Assembly: GCA_003552565.1 (NCBI GenBank)
Contig: PUNB01000001.1
Span: 1-8,103, forward strand
Origin: Lentisphaerota bacterium
GTDB taxonomy: Bacteria > Verrucomicrobiota > Lentisphaeria > Oligosphaerales > PUNB01
Length of the DNA: 8,103 nucleotides
Direction of reading: 5' to 3'
Part shown: positions 1-4,894 of the stretch, piece by piece
How positions within the stretch are numbered: the stretch's first letter is position 1
How the letters are laid out: each line of letters opens with the position of its first letter
Notes under the pieces: model-generated
What the model saw: only the letters and a program-made list of their open reading frames with translations
What the model was told of the DNA's origin: nothing
Databases searched by the model: none
Made by a program: the position numbers and the translations under genes

Positions 1-4
1 CAAC

Positions 5-63
5 AAGTCTCTCCCTCGGGGTGCCCGGCGTAATGCGCCGGCGATCGGGCTTATGTGAGACTT
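5..63 (+). repeat. Dispersed palindromic element, copy 1
   Basis: This 59-bp element is bounded by a perfect 7-bp terminal inverted repeat, AAGTCTC (5-11) and GAGACTT (57-63). Its centre is the dyad CCGGCG / CGCCGG (25-30 and 36-41) around a short variable loop, and it ends in the recognisable block TCGGGCTTATGTGAGAC. It aligns without gaps to copy 2 (186-241) and with a 2-nt loop insertion to copy 3 (2690-2747). There is no T-tract after it, so it is not an obvious intrinsic terminator. It has no coding potential. Its structure suggests a REP-like or MITE-like repeat; that class assignment is inference. Confidence 0.75.
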
Positions 64-97
64 CGTCTCGGTGATCGGTTATCAGTCATCCGAGTAC

Positions 98-183
98 CGT
101 AATCGTACACGTACTCGTACACTCAAATCTTCGGGGTCAGATATAATGACGATTAGCGTGTACGAGTACGTGTAAAAGTACGT
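98..183. repeat. Inverted arrays of CGTANN / GTACGN hexamers
   Basis: Bases 98-121 are four hexamers (CGTAAT, CGTACA, CGTACT, CGTACA), and bases 160-183 are four hexamers of the opposite sense (GTACGA, GTACGT, GTAAAA, GTACGT). The two arrays form an inverted repeat with a perfect 17-bp core (106-122 against 158-174) and a 35-nt loop, so the region could extrude as a long hairpin. A TATAAT hexamer (142-147) lies in the loop but has no matching -35 box. Function unknown. Confidence 0.75.
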
Positions 184-185
184 AG

Positions 186-241
186 AGTCTCACCCTCCGG
201 GTATCCGGCGCACCGCGCCGGCGGTCGGGCTTGTATGAAAC
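186..241 (+). repeat. Dispersed palindromic element, copy 2
   Basis: This is the second full copy of the element at 5-63, aligned over 56 bases without gaps. It has the left block AGTCTCACCCTCCGGG, the central dyad CCGGCG / CGCCGG around a 5-nt loop, and the right block GTCGGGCTTGTATGAAAC. Its terminal repeat is weaker than in copy 1 because the right end reads GAAAC instead of GAGAC. A heptamer array begins three bases after its right edge, and rhamnulokinase starts 66 bp downstream. Confidence 0.75.
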
Positions 242-243
242 TC

Positions 244-271
244 AATATTCAGAATTCAAGATTCAATATTA
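244..271. repeat. Degenerate heptamer array, four units
   Basis: Four consecutive 7-mers fit the consensus AANATTC: AATATTC, AGAATTC, AAGATTC, AATATTA. Rotated, the units read TTCANNA. The same units AGAATTC and AATATTC recur in phase at 2801-2821. The array lies in the leader region of the rhamnulokinase gene, ending 36 bp before its start codon, so its AT-rich sequence could contribute to the promoter, but I see no clear -35/-10 pair. Confidence 0.65.
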
Positions 272-307
272 GTATTATTAAGAACTGAAAAGAAAGAGGG
301 TTTACCA

Positions 308-1774
308 ATGAAATATTTTCTCGCTGTCGATCTTGGCGCCTCCAGCGGTCGAGTAATGCTTGGCAAACTGGAAAACAAGCAACTCGCCCTGGAAGAGCTG
401 CATCGTTTTGACAACGGCGGCATAGAGGTCTGCGGCAACCTTCACTGGGATATCCTGGCCTTGTTTAGCGAGATCAAGCAAGGTTTAAGCATAGCCAATG
501 ACCGGGCTCTGCCGATCGCCGGAATCGCGGTTGACACCTGGGGCGTGGATTTCGCTTTACTGGACCGGCACGGGAGTTTTCTCGGATTCCCTTATCATCA
601 TCGGGATTCACGAACTGACAACGTTTTTGAATACGCTTTTAATCAAGTGTCCCGTTCCGAATATTACGCTTCCACGGGCATTCAGTTCATTCCCTTCAAC
701 ACAGTTTTTCAGCTGCTGGCCATGCGGCACAACGACGACCCGGCTTTGAGTGTGGCGGATCGTATGCTGCTGACTCCGAACGCATTAACCTATATGCTTT
801 GCGGTGATATTTCAGCCGAACAAACGATTGCCTCCACCACTCAGGCATATAATCCTGTGCGCGATGAGTGGGCTTGGGACCTGATCGACCGCCTGAAGCT
901 GCCGAGGGATATTTTTCCGGAAATAAAACCGCCTGGAACGGTGGTCGGCACTCTGCATGAATCCATTTGCCGGGAATTGAACTGCCCTGCCTGGCCGGTG
1001 ATCCTCACCGGCGCCCACGACACGGCTTCGGCGGTGGCGGCGGTGCCGGCTGAAGAGAATACTTCATGGGCTTATCTGAGCAGCGGCACCTGGAGTCTTT
1101 TCGGATGCGAACTGGATCACCCTTTACTGACCGACGAGGCCCGTGAGTATCAATTCACAAATGAAAAAGGGGTCGGCGGAAAGACCCGGTTTCTGACTAA
1201 TATCATGGGCATGTGGCTGATTCAGCAGTCCAGAGCCGCCTGGAGAAAAGAAGGCAATGATTATCATTTTGATGAACTGAGCGAATGGGCCCAGGAAGCT
1301 GAACCTTTCCGATCATTGATAAATCCCAATCATCCTTCCTTTATGCCGCCTGGAGATATGCCGGAGCGAATTCGCAAATTCTGTCATGACACCAGCCAGC
1401 CGGAACCGCAAACTCCCGGCCAGGTTATCCGCTGCGCCATAGATTCCCTGGTGTTCCGCTATCGCCAGACCGTGGAAAATCTCGAAAAGGTCACCGGTGA
1501 AACTGTGGAAGTGGTTCACCTGGTCGGCGGCGGCGGCAAAGACAAATTGATTAATCAGTGCGCCGCCAACGCCCTTCAACGGCCGGTACTGGTCGGCCCG
1601 ACCGAGGCCACGTCGACCGGCAACATACTGACCCAGGCTATGGCGGTAGGAGAAGTGGCCGATCTTAAAGAGATGCGCGATATTGTGCGCAACTCTTTCT
1701 CTCTGGAGAGATACGAACCGCGGGAAACCCAACTTTGGGATGAAGGTTACAGGAAATATCAAACAATCTGCTGA
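308..1774 (+). CDS. rhaB: Rhamnulokinase (RhaB), FGGY carbohydrate kinase
   Basis: Cytoplasmic ATP-dependent kinase that phosphorylates L-rhamnulose to L-rhamnulose 1-phosphate in L-rhamnose catabolism. The 488-residue product has almost exactly the length of Escherichia coli RhaB and follows it block by block: DLGASSGRVML at residues 8-18 (N-terminal ATPase fold), DTWGVDF at 76-82, YHHRDSRT at 96-103, HDTASA with the likely catalytic base Asp238, AYLSSGTWSL at 255-264, NIMGMWL near 300, and the C-terminal nucleotide-binding block HLVGGGGKDKL at 404-414. The ATG start is supported by an AAAGAGGG Shine-Dalgarno site (293-300) seven bases upstream. The CobS-like gene follows after 15 bp and is probably co-transcribed. 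No rhamnose isomerase, aldolase or regulator is in the window, so the rest of the pathway must be elsewhere. No sign of damage; family assignment is very secure. Confidence 0.95.
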   Translation: MKYFLAVDLGASSGRVMLGKLENKQLALEELHRFDNGGIEVCGNLHWDILALFSEIKQGLSIANDRALPIAGIAVDTWGVDFALLDRHGSFLGFPYHHRDSRTDNVFEYAFNQVSRSEYYASTGIQFIPFNTVFQLLAMRHNDDPALSVADRMLLTPNALTYMLCGDISAEQTIASTTQAYNPVRDEWAWDLIDRLKLPRDIFPEIKPPGTVVGTLHESICRELNCPAWPVILTGAHDTASAVAAVPAEENTSWAYLSSGTWSLFGCELDHPLLTDEAREYQFTNEKGVGGKTRFLTNIMGMWLIQQSRAAWRKEGNDYHFDELSEWAQEAEPFRSLINPNHPSFMPPGDMPERIRKFCHDTSQPEPQTPGQVIRCAIDSLVFRYRQTVENLEKVTGETVEVVHLVGGGGKDKLINQCAANALQRPVLVGPTEATSTGNILTQAMAVGEVADLKEMRDIVRNSFSLERYEPRETQLWDEGYRKYQTIC

Positions 1775-1789
1775 GACCGAGTAATATTG

Positions 1790-2485
1790 ATGAATGATTT
1801 TAAACTGGCTTGGAACTCACTGGTTAAATGGCCTCTGCCAGCGGATGCGCAACCTGAAGATTTTTCCCGAATTCTGGCTTTCATGCCGGTTGTCGGTTTA
1901 ATACTGGGAAGCGGCTGCTGGCTTTTGGCCTGGCTCATGCAGAACCTTATCGGCAAGCCGATGCTGGCTGGTTTTCTAGGAGGAGCGGCTATCATGGTTT
2001 TTTACGCGGCCGCGGTGCGAGGAAACAGATTAAGCCCGCTGGCGAAGGCGGCCTTTGAATGGCAGACTCAAAGAGAAGCGGGAGGCGAGCCGGCGCTGCC
2101 GGGAGTGTCAATACCTTCGATTATTTGTATCGGCTGGCTGCTGGCGGTACTTACGGCCATCGCCGGTCTGATTGCTTATTCCTCCGCTTTATGGCTGGCG
2201 GCGGTGCCGGTTCTAAGCATGGCGGTGGAGGCTGAACATAATAAAACAATAAACGGCTTACAAGCGTCAAGTTATTGTCACTGGCTGCCGACGGCCGCAA
2301 TTGTACTGACAGCGGGGTGGTTAAGCGGCGCCTTCATGGTCGGAGTGCTGGCATTGGCGGCGGGCTGGATTACCGCCACCAATAAAATTCAGTTTCCTTA
2401 TCCCGCCGACCCCGTCTGGAAAATGAGAGTCGGATTGAGCTTACTGGAAGTCCTGCTGCTTTGGCTGGGCGCTTTGGCTTTGTAG
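1790..2485 (+). CDS. CobS-like integral membrane protein lacking the usual catalytic motif
   Basis: The 231-residue hydrophobic protein has about six likely membrane segments (near 29-50, 55-76, 108-130, 132-147, 168-192 and 213-231). Its N-terminus, with FKLAWNSLVKWPLP and later FMPVVGLILG (31-40), resembles adenosylcobinamide-GDP ribazoletransferase (CobS), the membrane enzyme that joins the lower ligand in cobalamin synthesis. CobS normally carries GGLHLDGLADTADG. The aligned stretch here is GNRLSPLAKAAFEW (78-91), keeping the spacing of the Leu and Ala positions but none of the aspartates. The MKDSRIG motif is also not visible. So it is either a divergent paralogue with another role or an inactive protein. 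No frame interruption is seen. I chose ATG 1790 over the TTG one codon earlier; the Shine-Dalgarno site is weak (GAG at 1779-1781). It lies 15 bp after rhaB and is probably translated from the same message. The CobS link is by eye and moderate in strength. Confidence 0.5.
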   Translation: MNDFKLAWNSLVKWPLPADAQPEDFSRILAFMPVVGLILGSGCWLLAWLMQNLIGKPMLAGFLGGAAIMVFYAAAVRGNRLSPLAKAAFEWQTQREAGGEPALPGVSIPSIICIGWLLAVLTAIAGLIAYSSALWLAAVPVLSMAVEAEHNKTINGLQASSYCHWLPTAAIVLTAGWLSGAFMVGVLALAAGWITATNKIQFPYPADPVWKMRVGLSLLEVLLLWLGALAL

Positions 2486-2534
2486 GTCCATCCGCCGCGC
2501 TAGCCTGATTAATTATTCAGACTAAGGGCGTAAA

Positions 2535-2608
2535 TGGCTACCCCGCCTGGATTCGAACCAGGACTAACAGGGCCAGAACCTGTTGTGCTGCCGTTACACC
2601 ACGGGGTA
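2535..2608 (-). tRNA. tRNA-Gln, anticodon CUG
   Basis: Read on the minus strand, the 74 bases fold as a full cloverleaf. The 7-bp acceptor stem is TACCCCG / CGGGGTA. The D arm is GTGT / GCAC with a 7-nt loop. The anticodon stem is ACAGG / CCTGT with loop TTCTGGC, giving anticodon CTG, which reads the glutamine codon CAG. The T arm is CCTGG / CCAGG with loop TTCGAAT. The discriminator base is G and the CCA end is encoded (2535-2537). It sits antisense between the CobS-like gene and the SEDS gene. No obvious terminator is seen in the 49 bp downstream. Confidence 0.95.
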
Positions 2609-2612
2609 AATT

Positions 2613-2634
2613 GTCGGCTTGTGTGAGACTTCGT
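2613..2634 (+). repeat. Fragment of the dispersed palindromic element (right end)
   Basis: GTCGGCTTGTGTGAGACTTC matches the right-hand block of copy 1 (GTCGGGCTTATGTGAGAC in consensus), including the bases TTCGT that follow copy 1. The left half and the central dyad are absent; the tRNA-Gln 5' end lies four bases away. A heptamer array begins immediately after it. Confidence 0.55.
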
Positions 2635-2662
2635 GGTTTCAGGTTTCAGTGTTCAGGTGTCA
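2635..2662. repeat. Degenerate heptamer array, GGTTTCA type
   Basis: Four consecutive 7-mers: GGTTTCA, GGTTTCA, GTGTTCA, GGTGTCA. Rotated, they contain TTCA (once GTCA) once per seven bases, as in the AT-rich arrays at 244-271 and 2801-2821. The nearby GAAACC (2676-2681) can pair with the first unit. No coding potential. Confidence 0.6.
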
Positions 2663-2689
2663 GGTCAAAACACCAGAAACCATTCATCA

Positions 2690-2747
2690 AGTCCCACCCT
2701 CAGGGTATCCGGCGTGCTTCGCGCCGGCGGTCGGGCTTATGTGAAAC
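2690..2747 (+). repeat. Dispersed palindromic element, copy 3
   Basis: This 58-base copy matches copies 1 and 2 across the left block (AGTCCCACCCTCAGGG), the dyad CCGGCG / CGCCGG and the right block GTCGGGCTTATGTGAAAC. The length difference is two extra loop bases between the dyad arms, so the stem is preserved while the loop varies. A heptamer array starts five bases after its right edge. Confidence 0.75.
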
Positions 2748-2751
2748 ACAA

Positions 2752-2772
2752 TGTTGAATGATGAATTTTGAA
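2752..2772. repeat. Degenerate heptamer array, inverse orientation
   Basis: Three 7-mers TGTTGAA, TGATGAA, TTTTGAA. On the minus strand these read TTCAAAA, TTCATCA, TTCAACA, that is TTCANNA, the same consensus as the plus-strand arrays at 244-271 and 2801-2821. Confidence 0.55.
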
Positions 2773-2800
2773 GTGGAACTGCATGGTCTGTCCTAAACTC

Positions 2801-2821
2801 AACATTCAGAATTCAATATTC
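2801..2821. repeat. Degenerate heptamer array, three units
   Basis: AACATTC, AGAATTC, AATATTC in direct tandem. It shares two units and the preceding AAACTC with the array at 244-271, so the two loci are related copies. It lies opposite in orientation to the array at 2752-2772, with about 28 bp between them. Confidence 0.6.
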
Positions 2822-2887
2822 ATTGTGGCCAGACACTGACCAGCGCACCGGCGGAAAACCTCGCCAAATCATTTATCAATCACGAAA

Positions 2888-2893
2888 TATAAC
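2888..2893 (+). promoter_or_regulatory. Possible -10 box for the SEDS gene
   Basis: TATAAC lies 24 bases before the ATG at 2918. No good -35 hexamer is seen at the expected distance (CAAATC at 2865-2870 is the nearest). If real, transcription would start near base 2900, leaving a leader of roughly 18 nt, which would fit the absence of a Shine-Dalgarno site there. Confidence 0.2.
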
Positions 2894-2917
2894 CTTTAAG
2901 TTCTTACACGCAAGTCA

Positions 2918-4156
2918 ATGCACAGAGCGGCCCAGACATTTTTTATTGCCATGGTTTCTTTACTGGCGGCCCTGGGGCTGACAATGCTGTATTCGACCAC
3001 CTATGATACCCATGGAGAACGCCTGCTTTTGATGCAGCTGCTGTGGCTGACGACAGGTATCGGCGGCGCTTTTTTCATTAATCTGTTTGATTATCGACAA
3101 ATAGGGTTTTACGCTAACCTGGCTCTAGGTGGTTTAGGGTTAATTCTAGCTTACTTGGCACTGGCGAATCTGCTTTATTACCAAGGATTTTCCGATAATC
3201 TCAGTGATTTCGCCCGAAGTCTGCCTTTTGTCAGCGGCCTGCACGTGGGCAGCGCCCGCTGGATCGGTATCGGGCGTTTGCGCATGCAGCCCTCTGAGTT
3301 CGCCGCCATCGGCATAATTCTTTATCTGGCGCGTTATTTCAGTTCTCACACTCGGCATTTACACACTTTTTACCGAGGCTTTGTCAAACCAATGACAGTC
3401 GCGGGCGGAGTGGTTGTACTGATTCTCTTTGGCGGTGATTTAAGTACCACGGTGATAACCGGCGGAATGATACTTGTCATGTGCTTTATCGCCGGTGTCA
3501 GGCTGCGATTTCTTTTTCTACTGACAGCGGTTGGAGCAGCTCTGCTGCTTCTGGCTCTGCACCGCAGCCCCGGACGGCTGGATCGAATGCTGTACTATCA
3601 AAACCCGGAACAGTACCAAAGCCATGAAACTTATCAGCTTTGGCATTCCCAGCTGGCGCTGGGATCCGGCGGCTGGAGCGGACTTGGTTTTACCGAAAGC
3701 CGCATTAAAAGGCATTATCTGCCGGAAGCGCACACTGATTTTATCGTCGCCATTATAGGTGAAGAACTGGGTTTTCTAGGTTTGGCCACCGTGCTGTTGA
3801 TATATTCAGGTTTGATCCTCGGAATATTGTGGATCGGCGCCATGGCGGCTGACCGTCAAGGAATTTTAATTTGCGCGGGGGTGGCTTTGGCGCTTGGACT
3901 GCGCGCTTTTGTCAATATCGGCGTGGTCAGCGGTTTTCTGCCGACCACCGGCGTGACTGCTCCCTTAATCAGCTATGGAGGTTCCAGCGCCGTCGCCACT
4001 CTGCTGGGTATCGGCCTGGTGATCAATGTCGGCCGCATTGCCGCCAGAGAAAAAAGTGCGACCCACAAAGGGAAAAAACCCATCATCAGTCCGCCATCGC
4101 GGGATATCAGCCATCGGGATTTATTCGATCCAGAAATGGACGAGGAAAACGGGTGA
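2918..4156 (+). CDS. SEDS-family peptidoglycan glycosyltransferase (FtsW/RodA family)
   Basis: Polytopic membrane enzyme of the FtsW/RodA/SpoVE family, which polymerises lipid II into glycan strands with a partner class B penicillin-binding protein during division or elongation. The 412-residue product shows the family landmarks: RWIGIG then QPSEF at 124-128, the GGDLSTTVI block at 172-180, LPEAHTDFI at 268-276 with the catalytic aspartate as Asp274, GEELGFLG at 281-288, and SYGGSS at 352-357. LPEAHTDFI followed by AIIGEELGF is closer to FtsW than to RodA, but the gene is not in a dcw cluster, so the subtype is open. The usual Lys of QPSE(L/F)AK is Ala130 here. A charged tail follows the last membrane helix (375-412). 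An in-frame stop lies shortly upstream, so this ATG is the earliest start; no Shine-Dalgarno site is visible. No partner gene is in the window. Confidence 0.93.
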   Translation: MHRAAQTFFIAMVSLLAALGLTMLYSTTYDTHGERLLLMQLLWLTTGIGGAFFINLFDYRQIGFYANLALGGLGLILAYLALANLLYYQGFSDNLSDFARSLPFVSGLHVGSARWIGIGRLRMQPSEFAAIGIILYLARYFSSHTRHLHTFYRGFVKPMTVAGGVVVLILFGGDLSTTVITGGMILVMCFIAGVRLRFLFLLTAVGAALLLLALHRSPGRLDRMLYYQNPEQYQSHETYQLWHSQLALGSGGWSGLGFTESRIKRHYLPEAHTDFIVAIIGEELGFLGLATVLLIYSGLILGILWIGAMAADRQGILICAGVALALGLRAFVNIGVVSGFLPTTGVTAPLISYGGSSAVATLLGIGLVINVGRIAAREKSATHKGKKPIISPPSRDISHRDLFDPEMDEENG

Positions 4157-4160
4157 GAAC

Positions 4161-4187
4161 CGCGAAATACACGAAACATGCAAAAGA
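4161..4187. repeat. Three degenerate 9-bp tandem units
   Basis: CGCGAAATA, CACGAAACA and TGCAAAAGA follow one another a few bases after the SEDS stop codon, with consensus CNCGAAANA. The period differs from the heptamer and hexamer arrays elsewhere in the window. Confidence 0.4.
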
Positions 4188-4231
4188 GAGCTGAATTGTA
4201 CTTAGTCGACCAACTTCGTACGGGACGCATC

Positions 4232-4278
4232 GGTTAAGCGGGTCGGTTAAGTGTATTCGAGCAAGGGTGGCGGTTAAG
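4232..4278 (+). repeat. Three GGTTAAG words
   Basis: GGTTAAG occurs at 4232-4238, 4245-4251 and 4272-4278, giving start-to-start distances of 13 and 27 bases. A weaker relative, GATTAAG, lies at 4285-4291. Significance unknown; could be chance or a decayed repeat. Confidence 0.3.
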
Positions 4279-4322
4279 AAAGGGATTAAGGGTAATGGGT
4301 CTGAAGCGTATTCATAGTTCCA

Positions 4323-4409
4323 GCCCCCGCAGGGGGCGATATATATGTAGCCACGGGCGTGAGCCCGTGGACAATGATCAAACAAAACTAATTAGCCCCC
4401 GCAGGGGGC
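4323..4409. repeat. Cluster of three GC-rich hairpins in A-B-A order
   Basis: Hairpin A (4323-4337) is GCCCCC-GCA-GGGGGC. Hairpin B (4351-4370) is an 8-bp stem CCACGGGC / GCCCGTGG closed by the tetraloop GTGA. A second, identical hairpin A lies at 4395-4409. Both A copies are preceded by AG and followed by GA. The same palindrome appearing twice, alternating with a different one, resembles REP-type extragenic palindromes. None is followed by a T-tract, so they are poor intrinsic terminators. No RAYT-type transposase is in the window. Confidence 0.65.
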
Positions 4410-4413
4410 GACA

Positions 4414-4493
4414 CAACCCAAGTGCTTAGCTGCAAAAATGGCAATGGGTTGACAAGAGCGGATTACGATTGAAACGCGCTTTGCTCGTAATCC
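4414..4493. repeat. Two adjacent inverted repeats
   Basis: CAACCCA (4414-4420) pairs with TGGGTTG (4445-4451) across a 24-nt loop. Just after it, GGATTACGA (4460-4468) pairs perfectly with TCGTAATCC (4485-4493) across a 16-nt loop. They lie directly after the second hairpin A. Their role is unknown. Confidence 0.45.
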
Positions 4494-4546
4494 ACTACCG
4501 TCAATCATAAATAATGACGAACGAAGCACGATATACTACGAACCGT

Positions 4547-4573
4547 GTTTCATACAAGCTCGACCGCCGGCGC
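4547..4573 (-). repeat. Half copy of the dispersed palindromic element, inverse
   Basis: On the minus strand these 27 bases match 215-241 of copy 2 at 26 of 27 positions, covering the right dyad arm GCGCCGG through GTATGAAAC. The similarity stops at the element's central dyad, so only the right half is present. Confidence 0.65.
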
Positions 4574-4597
4574 AGCTGATTGCTTTTTCGTTTTTAT

Positions 4598-4630
4598 TTA
4601 CCCAAATCAGGCAATGCGCGAAATGGGTAA
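4598..4630. repeat. Short inverted repeat TTACCCA / TGGGTAA
   Basis: A perfect 7-bp stem (4598-4604 and 4624-4630) with a 19-nt loop, preceded by a T-rich stretch (4582-4599). Read on the minus strand, this places a weak stem before an A-rich run of template; a terminator for minus-strand transcription of the MFS operon is conceivable but weak. Confidence 0.25.
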
Positions 4631-4695
4631 TTATGAGATTGAGGGCGTGAAGATTTGTGCGATTTTAGGAACGGCGTGTGGCTGTGGAAGACAAA

Positions 4696-4707
4696 GTCTC
4701 ACATAAG
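4696..4707 (-). repeat. Terminal fragment of the dispersed palindromic element
   Basis: GTCTCACATAAG is the reverse complement of the right end of copy 1 (CTTATGTGAGAC, 50-61). With two preceding A residues it also includes most of the terminal inverted repeat AAGTCTC. Only 12-14 bases are shared, so this is suggestive. Confidence 0.35.
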
Positions 4708-4732
4708 TTAATTCTGTACCACTGTCGGGCCA

Positions 4733-4861
4733 TCACCGGCAGCACTCTTCTTCCGCCCATTGCATGAGCTTCAAGTTATCCTTCAGACGGCCGGGTTTGT
4801 TCCGCGCCCGCCAGAGTCTTTCAAACCTTTCCCGCACCGTAAGAACGTTTCCGCCCGCTCG
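4733..4861 (-). pseudogene. Open 42-codon stretch in frame behind the MFS stop; possible gene remnant
   Basis: Directly after the TAG of the MFS gene (4862-4864), the same minus-strand frame stays open for 42 codons to a TGA at 4733-4735. The translation has real-protein character, with FERLWRARNKPGRLKDNL followed by KLMQWAEEECCR: amphipathic, rich in charged residues and W. It has no Shine-Dalgarno site and only a GTG at 4835-4837 or a late ATG as start. The pattern LWRARNKP-x-x-L-x-x-NL reminds me, from memory only, of C-terminal tails of some large glycoside hydrolases. It could be the end of a deleted gene, or chance. Confidence 0.3.
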
Positions 4862-4894
4862 CTAAAGCTCGCTGCAACTGCCGCCTGAAGGCGG
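4857..4894. repeat. Palindrome and direct repeat at the 3' end of the MFS gene
   Basis: GCTCGCT occurs twice (4857-4863 and 4867-4873), and CCGCC (4881-4885) pairs with GGCGG (4890-4894) around TGAA. This sequence encodes the last ten residues of the transporter (from Pro412, VPPSGG then SCSEL) and contains its stop codon. The odd small, polar tail it specifies suggests a repeat element inserted into or next to the end of the gene. Confidence 0.45.

Larger units (their letters stand above)
4157..4861. other. Repeat-rich intergenic region without a convincing gene
   Basis: These 705 bp separate the convergent SEDS gene (plus) and MFS transporter (minus). I find no complete gene. The region contains short tandem repeats (4161-4187), repeated GGTTAAG words (4232-4278), three strong GC-rich hairpins (4323-4409), several inverted repeats with 7- to 9-bp stems (4414-4630), two partial copies of the dispersed palindromic element in inverse orientation, and a minus-strand open stretch that may be a gene remnant (4733-4861). 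It may serve as a bidirectional transcription end zone, but no stem is followed by a clear T-tract. Confidence 0.7.

Noticed and set aside
142..147. TATAAT as a -10 promoter box for rhaB
   Set aside because: No -35 hexamer at 15-19 bp, and it lies 160 bp upstream of the gene inside the loop of a repeat-derived hairpin.
1313..1762. Long antisense open frame opposite the end of rhaB
   Set aside because: It is a shadow of the strongly supported rhamnulokinase frame, without a ribosome-binding site or recognisable domain.
1787..1789. TTG start for the CobS-like gene
   Set aside because: The next codon is ATG at 1790, which is the better start; the Shine-Dalgarno signal does not favour TTG.
244..2821. 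Heptamer arrays as origin iterons or DnaA boxes
   Set aside because: Units do not match the DnaA box TTATNCACA, they are AT-rich and degenerate, and no replication gene is nearby.
4723..4742. Imperfect hairpin CTGTCGG / CCGGCAG as the terminator of the minus-strand cluster
   Set aside because: The stem has a mismatch or wobble pair and no T-tract follows on the minus strand.
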